DNA of 41,319 nucleotides, taken from contig JAPLEB010000099.1 of assembly GCA_026391555.1 (NCBI GenBank), forward strand, positions 1 through 41,319, in the 5' to 3' direction. The stretch's first letter is position 1. Every line of letters begins with the position of its first letter. Source of the stretch: Bacteroidia bacterium. Lineage in GTDB: Bacteria; Bacteroidota; Bacteroidia; Bacteroidales; VadinHA17. The notes under the pieces are model-generated. The model saw only the letters and a program-made list of their open reading frames with translations. It was not told the origin of the DNA and ran no database searches. This document shows, piece by piece, positions 1-8,590 of the stretch. Position numbers and translations under genes: made by a program.

Positions 1-1568
1 ATCAGACTTCATATTCTTATGTTTATTATTTTCAGGCTGTTAAGGAAGGTAAATATGTAATCGCTCCTGCTACATTTACCCTGAAAAACAAAACCTATGC
101 GTCTGACTCCATGTATATTGAAGTTGTCGGCAACTCTTCCCGGAAACAAAATGTTTCTGCAGAGGGCAATAATACAGCAAATGAGTCAGGTGTTGAGTCT
201 TCAGGGGGAGATATATTTGTTAACCTTTCACTCAACCGTAAAGAAGTCTATCTTGGTGAGCATATTGTGGTAACAGTCAAAATTTATACCAGGGTCAATA
301 TTTCAGGAATTAACGAAATTAAATTCCCGTCATTTAACGGCTTCCTGAAATCGGACCTTGTTACACCGCCTCTCACATCACTGCAACAGGAAAACATTAA
401 TGGTACAGTGTACGGAACAGGTGTGGTTCAACAGTTTCTGCTATATCCACAGATTACCGGTGAAATTAATATCGATCCGGTTCAGTTATCTGTTCTCATT
501 CAACAAAAGTCAGCTCAGTCAGATCCATTTTTTGGAGATTTTTTTACACAATATCAGACAATACCCAGGGCCATTGCAAGCCAGTCAGTAAAAGTAAATG
601 TTAAATCTTTACCGGGGATTCAACCTGATGATTTTTCAGGAATAGTGGGGAAGCTTGATCTTAAAGCTGTATTAAACAAAGATTCTGTAAATGTGAATGA
701 TGCTGTTAACTTTAAAATAGCTCTTTCCGGAAGTGGAAACCTTAAAATTGCAGCAACTCCGGAACTTAAATTATCTCCCGATATTGAAGTTTATGATCCT
801 AAAATATCGGATGATATAAAGAACGGACTTAACGGAACATCAGGACAAAAAAGTTTTGAATATTTGCTGATACCGCGACATTATGGTGATTTTACAATAC
901 CAGCCATAACTTATTCCTATTTTAATACTTCCTCTGGCAAATATGAAAAACTGACAACCAGGGAGTTCCATTTTTATGCACGTAAAGGTAATGAACAAAA
1001 CACGGGAGTCACCGTTTATGGAGGTGTCTCAAAAAAAGATATCAAATACCTGGGAAAAGATATAAGGTTCATTAAATCAGGCTCTGGGAGGCTCACTAAA
1101 TCAGCGAATATCATTTTATCAAAGCGTTCATTTTACAGCGCTTACGCGTTTGCCCTTTTCGCTTTCCTTGTAATATTATTTATCAGAAGAGAACATATCA
1201 GACGCAATTCGGACCTCTCGATTGTCAGGAACAGGAAAGCCGGAAAGGTTGCTGTCAAAAGGCTGGGCACAGCTTCGTTATGTCTTAAGAATGAACAGAT
1301 CGATAAGTTCTATGAGGAGATTCTAAAAGCGATTTGGGGCTATCTGAGCGACAAACTGAATATTCCGGTTTCCGATCTGACGAGGAATAATGCAATCACC
1401 TGCCTGACTGAAAGAGGAATAGATGAAGATAGAATAATAAACCTGAATGAAATTCTTGATGCATGCGAATATTCAAGATTCGCACCATCTGCATCCGGGA
1501 CAGAGGCATCAACTATTTATGAGGGTGCATCACAATTTATTAAATCAGTTGAAAACTCAATAGGCTAA
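1..1568 (+). CDS. batD: BatD-family protein, 5' end outside the window
   Basis: C-terminal ~520 residues of a BatD ('oxygen tolerance') protein. The frame is open from base 3 with no stop before the first internal Met at 111, so the real start lies upstream and the Met at 111 is not the start. Visible are repeated beta-sandwich segments with the VIAPATF-like phrase typical of BatD, then one membrane helix encoded at about 1128-1185 (FALFAFLVILF) followed by a basic stretch and a cytosolic tail of about 120 residues. BatD is thought to sit in the inner membrane with a large periplasmic part and to work with BatA/B/C/E and a MoxR ATPase; its exact biochemical role is unsettled. batE follows 3 bases after the stop, as in Bacteroides aerotolerance operons. 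The family call is firm; function is by analogy. Confidence 0.88.
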   Translation, partial: QTSYSYVYYFQAVKEGKYVIAPATFTLKNKTYASDSMYIEVVGNSSRKQNVSAEGNNTANESGVESSGGDIFVNLSLNRKEVYLGEHIVVTVKIYTRVNISGINEIKFPSFNGFLKSDLVTPPLTSLQQENINGTVYGTGVVQQFLLYPQITGEINIDPVQLSVLIQQKSAQSDPFFGDFFTQYQTIPRAIASQSVKVNVKSLPGIQPDDFSGIVGKLDLKAVLNKDSVNVNDAVNFKIALSGSGNLKIAATPELKLSPDIEVYDPKISDDIKNGLNGTSGQKSFEYLLIPRHYGDFTIPAITYSYFNTSSGKYEKLTTREFHFYARKGNEQNTGVTVYGGVSKKDIKYLGKDIRFIKSGSGRLTKSANIILSKRSFYSAYAFALFAFLVILFIRREHIRRNSDLSIVRNRKAGKVAVKRLGTASLCLKNEQIDKFYEEILKAIWGYLSDKLNIPVSDLTRNNAITCLTERGIDEDRIINLNEILDACEYSRFAPSASGTEASTIYEGASQFIKSVENSIG

Positions 1569-1571
1569 AAA

Positions 1572-2342
1572 ATGAACTCAATAATTCGAAATTTACTTAC
1601 ACTACTTTTTATTTCTCTTTTTGCAAGTGATGCTGTTTCACAGGATACAAATGCAGAAAAATTCGAACAGGGAGTTACTTACTTTACTTCAGGGAGTTAC
1701 AAAGAGGCGCTGCAGGTATGGAACGATATTTATAAAACCGGTTACCGTTCTGCAAACCTTAGCTATAATATCGGAAATGCATATTTTAAACTCAACGATA
1801 TCCCTGATGCAATTCTGTTCTACGAACGTGCATACCTGCTTAATCCGGCAGACGAAAATATTAATTATAACCTTCAGATTACAAGGACTCTCATCGTTGA
1901 CCGGTTTCAGGAGATCCCGGAGCTCTTCTTTGTTAGATGGTATAATTTCATGTCGCTGGTTTTATCTACAAACAGTTGGGGAAAAATAAGTATTTCTTCC
2001 TTTATTCTTTGTCTTTTATTGTTGTCTCTCTATATTTATTCCTCAAGGTACCGTCGTAAGGTTATCGGATTCTGGCTGGCGGTTTTCTTTTTTATTCTCA
2101 CACTTGCGTCTTTTGCTTTCACTGTAAAAAATAAATCAATGGTTTATGACAGTCATAAGGCAATTATTTCCAACCCGTTGGTAAGCGGTAAGAGTTCTCC
2201 TGACAATAGCGGAACTGACCTGTTTGTTCTGCATGAAGGCACTAAGGTATCCATTGAAGATGAAGTCGGAGGGTGGGTTGAAATAAGACTTTCAGATGGC
2301 AATAAGGGATGGGTACCGGTAAATTGTCTTAATATAATATAA
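1572..2342 (+). CDS. batE: BatE-like TPR and SH3-domain membrane protein
   Basis: 256 residues. An N-terminal signal peptide (cleavage near the SQD at about 24) is followed by two to three TPR-like repeats (about 30-105; the SYNIGNAYFKL and NPADENINYNL phrases are classic). Two membrane helices lie at about 140-157 and 165-183, and a C-terminal bacterial SH3 domain at about 205-255 ends in GWVPVNCLNII. This order (signal, TPR, membrane, SH3) is that of BatE. It starts 3 bases after batD and is surely co-transcribed with it. TPR and SH3 domains suggest a protein- or cell-wall-binding role on the periplasmic face, but no enzymatic motif is present. Confidence 0.87.
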   Translation: MNSIIRNLLTLLFISLFASDAVSQDTNAEKFEQGVTYFTSGSYKEALQVWNDIYKTGYRSANLSYNIGNAYFKLNDIPDAILFYERAYLLNPADENINYNLQITRTLIVDRFQEIPELFFVRWYNFMSLVLSTNSWGKISISSFILCLLLLSLYIYSSRYRRKVIGFWLAVFFFILTLASFAFTVKNKSMVYDSHKAIISNPLVSGKSSPDNSGTDLFVLHEGTKVSIEDEVGGWVEIRLSDGNKGWVPVNCLNII

Positions 2343-2408
2343 CCCGTTTGCAACTTATTTGCTATATTTCAGGTCAGATAAATTAGGTATTATTAATTCT
2401 TTCCTGTT

Positions 2409-2807
2409 ATGAAAAATCTATTTATTATTTCGATAATTATTCTGTCTGTTATTGCATGTAATAAGACTGAATTTTCCCCTGAGGGGCCTATCGATATCAG
2501 AGTCAGAAACTTATCAGATGTTACTTTCAATGAAGTAACTGTAAATACTTCAGACACTCTTGGGAATATCGGCTTAGGTAATATTGGTCCCGGAAATGAG
2601 TCTGGATATTTTCGTTTTGAAAAGGCATATCCTAAAGCCGAAATAACAGCTAAAGTTAACGGTCAAATATTCTCAACAGGAACTGTAAATTATAATGGAA
2701 TGACTTATATCGGTCAGGCAAAGATCACTTACGAGGTATGGATTTCTGATTTTAATAATAAAAAACTGGAGATCAGCAAATGCATCCCGGATGCGGGATT
2801 GGATTAA
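2409..2807 (+). CDS. Small hypothetical lipoprotein
   Basis: 132 residues. A short hydrophobic leader ends in the lipobox-like VIAC, with Cys17 as the likely lipidated residue, so the mature protein is probably tethered to a membrane and faces the periplasm or cell surface. The remaining ~115 residues look like a small beta-sandwich (alternating hydrophobic strands; repeated LGNIG-LGNIGPGN turn). No known family recognised. It lies 66 bases after batE on the same strand and converges on ung with only 19 bases between stops. Whether it belongs to the bat transcript cannot be told from sequence. Confidence 0.7.
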   Translation: MKNLFIISIIILSVIACNKTEFSPEGPIDIRVRNLSDVTFNEVTVNTSDTLGNIGLGNIGPGNESGYFRFEKAYPKAEITAKVNGQIFSTGTVNYNGMTYIGQAKITYEVWISDFNNKKLEISKCIPDAGLD

Positions 2808-2826
2808 ATGGATAAGTACATTACAA

Positions 2827-3492
2827 CTATTTCCAGTTTATCGGCTCAATCCCATTTTCTCTCAGATAGTCATTACATCTGCTAAAGTGTTTATTCCCGA
2901 AGAATCCTCTGGAAGCTGAAAGAGGAGAGGGGTGAACAGATTCTAACACCAGATGTTTTGATCTGTCAATTGATTCACCTTTTTTCTGGGCATAAGCTCC
3001 CCAAAGGAAAAAAACAATATTCTGCTTTTCTTTATTGAGTGTACTTATAACACTATCTGTAAACTGCTCCCATCCCTTTTTCTGATGAGATCCCGCCTGG
3101 CGCGCTTGTACTGTAAGAGTTGCGTTCAGAAGTAATACTCCCTGTGCAGCCCATCTTTCAAGGTTTCCTGATTCAGGCCTGCTTAACTCCAAATCCAATT
3201 CAATTTCTTTAAAGATGTTAATAAGGCTTGGGGGAAAATCAACACCCTCCCTGACTGAAAAACATAACCCATGTGCTTGTCCAGGCCCATGATAAGGGTC
3301 TTGTCCGATAATAACAACTTTAACATTTTGGAATGGGCAAAGATTGAATGCATTGAAAATCAGGCTCCCTGGAGGATAAATGGTTTTGGCTTTATATTCA
3401 TCCTTAACAAATTCTGAAAGTTTAATGAAATATTCCTTTTCAAATTCTTCTTTCAACTTTGACTTCCAGCTTGTTTCAATCTTAACATCCAT
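2827..3492 (-). CDS. ung: Uracil-DNA glycosylase, family 1
   Basis: 221 residues, the usual length. It removes uracil from DNA as the first step of base excision repair. The catalytic water-activating loop GQDPYHGPGQAHG is present with Asp65, the uracil-specificity segment LLNATLT at 121-127 carries the Asn, and the DNA-intercalation loop HPSPLSASRGFFG carries His187. All signature residues are intact. The ATG at 3492 gives a full N-terminus. It is monocistronic by appearance: it converges with the lipoprotein gene, and a CYTH-gene stub lies upstream on the other strand. Confidence 0.97.
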   Translation of the reverse strand: MDVKIETSWKSKLKEEFEKEYFIKLSEFVKDEYKAKTIYPPGSLIFNAFNLCPFQNVKVVIIGQDPYHGPGQAHGLCFSVREGVDFPPSLINIFKEIELDLELSRPESGNLERWAAQGVLLLNATLTVQARQAGSHQKKGWEQFTDSVISTLNKEKQNIVFFLWGAYAQKKGESIDRSKHLVLESVHPSPLSASRGFFGNKHFSRCNDYLRENGIEPINWK

Positions 3493-3619
3493 TTTTTATT
3501 GCTGTAGATAACTTTTGATAATCGAAAGTACCGCTAATGTAATAAAAAAGGTTGAAGCTTAGGCTAAGGTTTAGAATTACTTAACCTTAAGATTTTATGT
3601 ATTAACTTTACAAGAAAAA

Positions 3620-3706
3620 ATTGCTATTGAAACAGAACGCAAGTTTCTTGTAAAAGGCGAATTCAGACATCTGGTTGTCAATTATAATGCTTACCTCAAT
3701 AAATAA
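3620..3706 (+). pseudogene. CYTH-domain gene stub
   Basis: A 28-codon reading frame encodes the beginning of a CYTH (triphosphate tunnel / class IV adenylate cyclase-like) protein: IAIETERKFLVKGEFRHL, containing the family-defining ExExK motif (E-T-E-R-K). It stops at TAA 3704-3706, where a normal CYTH protein would run to about 155 residues. The expected start codon is ATT instead of ATG, so it is unlikely to be translated. It fills most of the gap between ung and the ATP-grasp gene. It is best read as the 5' relic of a gene whose remainder was deleted when this neighbourhood was rearranged. The identification rests on a short but characteristic segment. Confidence 0.6.
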
Positions 3707-3709
3707 AAC

Positions 3710-4675
3710 TCACTTGTTCAGATCACCAATAATTCTCTGTAAAACTTCAATAAAAGGGTATCCTGCTTCTTTTGTAGCCGCAACAAAACCTCCATCAGGT
3801 GATATACATGGATTGGCATTAATTTCGATTACAAAAACATTATCAGAACTATCAGTTCTTACATCGACCCTGGCATAGCCCTTTAATCCAAATAAATTCC
3901 AGCAGGCGATTGCAGATTCTTTAAGATCTTTTTCTAACTTTTTGTTCAGACTCTTACCGGGAAACTCCCTGACTGTGTTTACAAATTCAAAGCTATCCAT
4001 TTCCCATTTTGCTTTGAAATCAACTATCTTAGGTTGGTTCTCAGCAAAATTAACAAAGGCTATTTCAGCAGGCGGTAATACCTCTGGACCATTTTCCCCG
4101 GCTAACACGCTGATATTAAATTCTCTGCCATCAATAAAATCTTCAATAAACCAATGAGCATCATCAAGCCCTTTAATCTTTTCATCAAAACCAGGTTTGT
4201 ATTCAAACACCGATTCGCTGGTAATTCCAAGGGAACCATCTTCCCAGATTGGTTTAACAATATATTTTCTTCCGGGTTTAAGCAGATTAATCTGGGATGG
4301 TAAGTAACAGGCTGGATTATTTATACCGGCATTACTCATTGCTTTGCTTGCAAGCGTTTTATTGCTTGTAATAAACATTGCCTCAAGCGGATTGCCTGAA
4401 TATGGAATCGAATACATATTCAGGAGTGCCGGGATAAAATAATTCAGTTCTCCCTTATTATTAATAGATTCGACAAGATTGTAGATAAAATCAGGCTTTT
4501 CAGCAGCAAGCGCTGCTATCTCATCCATAAACCGGTTTGTAATTCCCTTCCTGAAAACGGTTATTCCAAGTTCTATAAGGTGTTGCTCAATATATGCTAC
4601 CTGATCAAGAACATCAAGCTCATCTGCAAAAGCTCCTTCACGTGGTTCGTTATAAATAATACAACATCTTCTCAT
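3710..4675 (-). CDS. ATP-grasp ligase, D-Ala-D-Ala-ligase-like (second of pair)
   Basis: 321 residues. ATP-grasp carboxylate-amine ligase fold: N-terminal Rossmann-like domain (1-100), a central ATP-binding segment (YIVKPIWEDGSLGI, about 147-160), and a C-terminal Mg-ATP site with ARVDVRTD and FVIEINANPCISPDGG (about 270-300), in which the Glu and Asn coordinate magnesium. The N-terminus lacks the GGxSxExxVS substrate motif of true D-Ala-D-Ala ligase, so it is probably not a cell-wall Ddl. Such enzymes form an acyl-phosphate and join it to an amine. It is the last gene of the kamA-ligase-ligase set, 60 bases after its paralogue. Substrate unknown; beta-lysine (or its conjugate) is the contextual guess. 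Confidence 0.85.
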   Translation of the reverse strand: MRRCCIIYNEPREGAFADELDVLDQVAYIEQHLIELGITVFRKGITNRFMDEIAALAAEKPDFIYNLVESINNKGELNYFIPALLNMYSIPYSGNPLEAMFITSNKTLASKAMSNAGINNPACYLPSQINLLKPGRKYIVKPIWEDGSLGITSESVFEYKPGFDEKIKGLDDAHWFIEDFIDGREFNISVLAGENGPEVLPPAEIAFVNFAENQPKIVDFKAKWEMDSFEFVNTVREFPGKSLNKKLEKDLKESAIACWNLFGLKGYARVDVRTDSSDNVFVIEINANPCISPDGGFVAATKEAGYPFIEVLQRIIGDLNK

Positions 4676-4735
4676 TATTTTTCAGACTTACGTTAATCCT
4701 ATACCCGGCACTCGGAACCTTGAACTTTGAACTTT

Positions 4736-5704
4736 TCACCCCTTAATCCTCTTGATTGCCGCTTTCATTATCATCTCCATTAAAGCCTGGTATTCAATAC
4801 CATACATTCGAGAAAGTATTGGAAGATCGGAATGAACAGGATTAAGACCTGCAAGTGGATTTGCTTCAATGAAACATATTTTTCCATTTCGATCGGCTTT
4901 CAGGTCAACTCTGCCGGCATCGACAGCTTCAAGAGTTTTCCAGGCACGAAGGGCAACAGATTTGCATTCGTCAACTATTTCAGCATCGAGAGGGGAATAT
5001 TTGCAGTAATCCAGATAATTCTCCTTAACCTCAACAGAATACGGAAGGTTATTTGCACATATTACCTCCATTCCGCCAATTGCCACTGCGTCATCTCCAT
5101 ATCCAACTATTCCGACAGTAAATTCCCTGCCCGGTAAATACTCTTCAACAAGAGCAGGTTGTTTGAACTCTTTAAGTATCCACTCAACCATTATTTTTAG
5201 TTCTTCTGAAGAATTAACGAGGCTTTTTTCCGTAATTCCTTTTCCTGTACCTTCCGATACCGGCTTGACAAAGAGAGGATATTCAAGATTACACTTATCT
5301 AAATCTTTCAGTTCAGTCATAAGACAACCGGGGCTGACAGGAACCCCTGCGGCAGCTACTACAAGCTTTGCAAGATGTTTATTGAGTGATAGTCCCATTA
5401 TTACCGGGCCGCTGAACACATAAGGTATTTTGTATTGGTCAAGAATAGCAGGAACAACTGATTCCCTACCGTCTCCGTACAATCCCTCCGCAATATTAAA
5501 AACAATATCCCAACTTTTGCCTTTGGCAAGAGCCTCAATCAACTGAAAAGCATTCCCGACAGGTTCTGTTTCATACCCCATTATTTTTAAGGAATTTTCC
5601 AATGCGTCGACAGTTTCCTGCTTGTCAAATTCGGCAGTCTCATCCATGGAATATCCGCGGTCGATATACCATGACCGTAGATCAAACGTTAAACCAATTT
5701 TCAT
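4736..5704 (-). CDS. ATP-grasp ligase, D-Ala-D-Ala-ligase-like (first of pair)
   Basis: 322 residues. Same fold as the following ligase but clearly diverged from it. It shows the ATP-binding segment LFVKPVSEGTGKGI (about 144-157), the linker LVEEYLPGREFTVGI, and the C-terminal metal site GRVDLKADRNG...FIEANPLAGL, where Arg, Asp, Glu and Asn match the catalytic and Mg-binding residues of the Ddl family. The N-terminus (KIGLTFDLRSWY) again lacks the Ddl Glu-containing substrate loop, pointing to a different amino or carboxylate partner. It starts 8 bases after the kamA-like stop, so translation is probably coupled. Automated annotation would likely call it D-alanine-D-alanine ligase; that name is probably wrong here. 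Confidence 0.86.
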   Translation of the reverse strand: MKIGLTFDLRSWYIDRGYSMDETAEFDKQETVDALENSLKIMGYETEPVGNAFQLIEALAKGKSWDIVFNIAEGLYGDGRESVVPAILDQYKIPYVFSGPVIMGLSLNKHLAKLVVAAAGVPVSPGCLMTELKDLDKCNLEYPLFVKPVSEGTGKGITEKSLVNSSEELKIMVEWILKEFKQPALVEEYLPGREFTVGIVGYGDDAVAIGGMEVICANNLPYSVEVKENYLDYCKYSPLDAEIVDECKSVALRAWKTLEAVDAGRVDLKADRNGKICFIEANPLAGLNPVHSDLPILSRMYGIEYQALMEMIMKAAIKRIKG

Positions 5705-5712
5705 CTATAGTC

Positions 5713-6954
5713 CTATTTCTCAGGATATTCGCATAACACACCCTTGTAGTTACGCATTACAATATGCTCATTGTTATGTTCTACAACATAATTTGGAAGT
5801 AAAGGAATTTTTCCTCCACCGCCGGGAGCGTCAATAACAAATGTAGGTACAGCATAACCACTTGTGAAGCCTCTGAGCCCTTTCATTATTTCGAGGCCTT
5901 TTTTAACTGTAGTCCTGAAATGCCCCGATCCGGGTATTAGGTCACATTGATAAAGATAATATGGTCTTACCCTTACCTTTAGTAGCCTATGCATCAGTTC
6001 CTTCATAACAGGAACACTATCATTAATACCTTTAAGCAGCACTGTTTGACTTCCGAGAGGGAAGCCTCCATCTGCCAGCTTGTTGCAGGCTTTTGCACAT
6101 TCATCAGTTATTTCATCAGGGTGCGAGAAGTGCAGACTGATGAAGATAGGGTGGTACTTTTTAAGTACATTAATCAAACTATCAGTAACTCGTTGTGGAA
6201 GAACGACAGGAATCCTTGTTCCGATTCGTATAATCTCAACATGTTCTATACTCCTTATGTTAGAAAGAATATAATCGAGTGTCTCATCGCTTAAAGTAAG
6301 CGGATCGCCTCCACTGATAAGGACATCCCGAACTTCTTTATGAGTAGAGATATAATTAAATGCTTTCTCATAATCCTGCCTCCCCAGCTTGTCAAGTTTA
6401 CCTACAGAATGAGATCTGGTACAATACCTGCAATAGTTTGAACAAATCTGCGTAACAGTAAACAGAACCCTGTCGGGGTATCTGTGTACAATCCCTTTAA
6501 TAGGAGAAAATGATTTCTCGTGCAATGGATCTTCCTGTTCTGTAGAATGTTGCAGTAATTCTTCAATAACTGGAATTACATTCCGTCTCAAAGGATCTGA
6601 GAACTTACTTTTGTAGATCAATGAAGCGAAATAGGGAGTAATCCTCAGAGGAAGCCGGCCTTTTAGATTATTAATAGCCAGAACCTCCTTGTCAGAAAGT
6701 TTCATGATTTTCTTTAGGTCATCGATGCTGTTGATAGCATTCCGAAGTTGCCATTTCCAATCATTCCAGGAATCGATAGTTGTTAGGGGGAAGTAGCGGT
6801 GCATGAACTCCGAACTTCGGTTGCTAACTAACTTAATTGGGATTTCGTTTTGCGAAAAAATCGTGGTTTTCGCGCCAGGCTCTTCATCAGAAGAGCAACC
6901 CACGAGGCGACTCTCTCCATGGACAGTCGTAGCCTCATTATTGTTAGTGTTCAT
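5713..6954 (-). CDS. kamA: KamA-family radical SAM aminomutase, probably lysine 2,3-aminomutase
   Basis: 413 residues. A radical-SAM, PLP-dependent aminomutase. The [4Fe-4S]/SAM motif is C171-x3-C175-x2-C178 (CSNYCRYC). The PLP lysine is K382 in APGGGGK. Two aspartates, D338 (CDL) and D375 (IDAPGG), are 37 residues apart, matching Asp293 and Asp330 of clostridial lysine 2,3-aminomutase, which hold the lysine side-chain amine; glutamate aminomutases have Lys and Asn there. Lysine to beta-lysine is therefore the predicted reaction. Compared with clostridial LAM it has ~45 extra N-terminal residues and ends soon after GVLCEYP, lacking the C-terminal zinc-binding cysteines. No ablB-type acetyltransferase lies beside it. 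It leads a three-gene operon with two ligases. Substrate remains a prediction. Confidence 0.88.
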   Translation of the reverse strand: MNTNNNEATTVHGESRLVGCSSDEEPGAKTTIFSQNEIPIKLVSNRSSEFMHRYFPLTTIDSWNDWKWQLRNAINSIDDLKKIMKLSDKEVLAINNLKGRLPLRITPYFASLIYKSKFSDPLRRNVIPVIEELLQHSTEQEDPLHEKSFSPIKGIVHRYPDRVLFTVTQICSNYCRYCTRSHSVGKLDKLGRQDYEKAFNYISTHKEVRDVLISGGDPLTLSDETLDYILSNIRSIEHVEIIRIGTRIPVVLPQRVTDSLINVLKKYHPIFISLHFSHPDEITDECAKACNKLADGGFPLGSQTVLLKGINDSVPVMKELMHRLLKVRVRPYYLYQCDLIPGSGHFRTTVKKGLEIMKGLRGFTSGYAVPTFVIDAPGGGGKIPLLPNYVVEHNNEHIVMRNYKGVLCEYPEK

Positions 6955-7081
6955 AGCAAATGATGAAATTTTTCACCTTTTCTTTTTAAGTTTGTTTGTT
7001 TGTTTTAAATTAATACTGCTTAACTACATAAAATTGGGACGAAATTAAATAATCTATAAATACAATGTATCATTCGACCAC

Positions 7082-7089
7082 CAAAAATA
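7082..7089 (-). promoter_or_regulatory. Possible -7 box for the kamA-ligase operon
   Basis: Read on the minus strand, TATTTTTG fits the Bacteroidota -7 consensus TAnnTTTG and lies about 128 bases before the kamA start. A matching -33 element at the preferred spacing is not convincing. The 265-base gap (6955-7219) is very AT-rich and otherwise empty. Confidence 0.3.
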
Positions 7090-7219
7090 TTAACACAATT
7101 GGTATTTTATTAACAATCGATATTTTCTGTTCATCTTAAATATATGTTATAATGTTGTATATTAATATATTATGTTGTATTTGAACTATTGAGGGATTAA
7201 GCAATTAATTGGTATTTTT

Positions 7220-7651
7220 TTAATGATCATCAGTTGATCCACCAGAATTTTTTCGTAATTTTTTATCAAAACCCCTTTTCCTTTTTTCCTCTAACCTTTT
7301 AATCTTTGATGTCAGCGTTGGCCTTGTATATCTTCTTTTTACAGGCAAGGTAAGCACTTTAGAAACCAGATCATAAAACTTCGCCATTACGACCTTTTTA
7401 TTCAATAATTGGGTACGCTCAGACTGGGAAACAAGGATCAATTCACCTTCATTATTAATCTTGTTCTTAAGCTTTCTGAAGATTATCTCTTTTTCTGTTT
7501 CAGAAAATAGCGAAGTTAAAAGCACACTAATTCGTAATTCAACTTTGGTATTTACTTTATTAACATTCTGACCACCCGGGCCACTGCTTCTCGATGTCGA
7601 AAAAATGAATTCACTTTCAAAATTCCGATCTTTTAACTCTTCAGGACTCAT
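7220..7651 (-). CDS. arfB: Alternative ribosome-rescue factor ArfB (GGQ peptidyl-tRNA hydrolase)
   Basis: 143 residues, normal for ArfB/YaeJ. It hydrolyses peptidyl-tRNA on ribosomes stalled at mRNA ends. The catalytic GGQ (residues 26-28, in SSGPGGQNVNKV) is intact. The C-terminal tail is strongly basic (KRRYTRPTLTSKIKRLEEK and beyond), as needed to sense the empty mRNA channel. Lack of a codon-recognition domain separates it from RF1/RF2. It begins 18 bases after the stop of the EamA transporter gene and is probably co-transcribed with it. Confidence 0.95.
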   Translation of the reverse strand: MSPEELKDRNFESEFIFSTSRSSGPGGQNVNKVNTKVELRISVLLTSLFSETEKEIIFRKLKNKINNEGELILVSQSERTQLLNKKVVMAKFYDLVSKVLTLPVKRRYTRPTLTSKIKRLEEKRKRGFDKKLRKNSGGSTDDH

Positions 7652-7669
7652 AAATGATTTTCATTTTAT

Positions 7670-8572
7670 TTAAAGAAAAAACAGGGCTACACCTGCAACA
7701 CTGACGAAGGCTCCTAACATTTCAGGAAGAGTTACCTTCTGCTTAAACAGTACAACAGCAGGAATGATGATGAATACAGGTACCAGGGCCATAATAGTCG
7801 ATGCTATGCCGGCTTCGGTATATTTAACTGCTATTAATGAAAACGAGACACCTAAGAACGGACCAAAAAATGCACCAAGGCTTGTTAACATCATTCCTTC
7901 TTTATTCCTTGTTGCACTTACTACATTCCCCCACCGTAAAAGGAGAGTTACCAGTACGGTATAGCCAAGGATGCCTGCAATAATTCTGATTTGTGTTGCG
8001 GCAAACGGATCATAATCTTTGAGTCCAAATTTACTTAACACAAGTCCTAATGCTTGCCCGACAGCACCTCCGAAAGCATATAATATACCTTTAGGGGCAA
8101 GTTTTAAGGATAGTTTTTCACCTTTACCATTTCTGCTGAAGATTGCCATTGCTATTCCTGAGAAGGTCAACGTCATACCAAGATAATGAAAAAGAGTAAG
8201 ACGTTCACCGAGGATAATAAAACTAAAGAGAGCGGTAATAGGAGGGACCAGTGTCATTATCAGCATTGAAAACCTGGAACCAATCATTGTATACGATTTG
8301 AAAAGGAAAAGGTCACCAAATACAAATCCTACCAATCCCGACAATGACAGCCATATCCAGTTCTCATAGCTGGCATCAAGCGGGAGAATCAGGCCTCTTT
8401 TTATGAAGGTAAAAACAGAGAGAAATGCCAGTCCTATAACGAGCCTGAGAATATTTACAGCCACTGAACCTATCTTATGGCTCGCCGACTCGAAGGAGAA
8501 TGATGTTACTGTCCAGAACAAAGCTGTCAGCAGAGCAGCAAATTCCCCAAGGTGATTATTAAAAAAATCCAT
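7670..8572 (-). CDS. EamA/DMT-family membrane transporter
   Basis: 300 residues with about ten hydrophobic helices and the internal duplication of two EamA domains (about 1-140 and 155-300). The ERLTLFHYLGMTLTFSG and TLPEMLGAFVSVAGV segments are the repeated end-of-domain signatures. These inner-membrane transporters export or import metabolites such as amino acids or nucleosides; the substrate cannot be read from sequence. Its start lies just 24 bases after a strong terminator-like hairpin, leaving no space for an ordinary promoter, so expression may depend on read-through or on a promoter inside the rhamnosidase gene. Confidence 0.88.
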   Translation of the reverse strand: MDFFNNHLGEFAALLTALFWTVTSFSFESASHKIGSVAVNILRLVIGLAFLSVFTFIKRGLILPLDASYENWIWLSLSGLVGFVFGDLFLFKSYTMIGSRFSMLIMTLVPPITALFSFIILGERLTLFHYLGMTLTFSGIAMAIFSRNGKGEKLSLKLAPKGILYAFGGAVGQALGLVLSKFGLKDYDPFAATQIRIIAGILGYTVLVTLLLRWGNVVSATRNKEGMMLTSLGAFFGPFLGVSFSLIAVKYTEAGIASTIMALVPVFIIIPAVVLFKQKVTLPEMLGAFVSVAGVALFFL

Positions 8573-8590
8573 TATCAGAATACTGTTAAA

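Noticed and set aside
3710-5704. Calling both ATP-grasp proteins D-alanine-D-alanine ligase
   Set aside because: The N-terminal GGxSxExxVS substrate motif of Ddl is absent in both and they are coupled to an aminomutase, not cell-wall genes.
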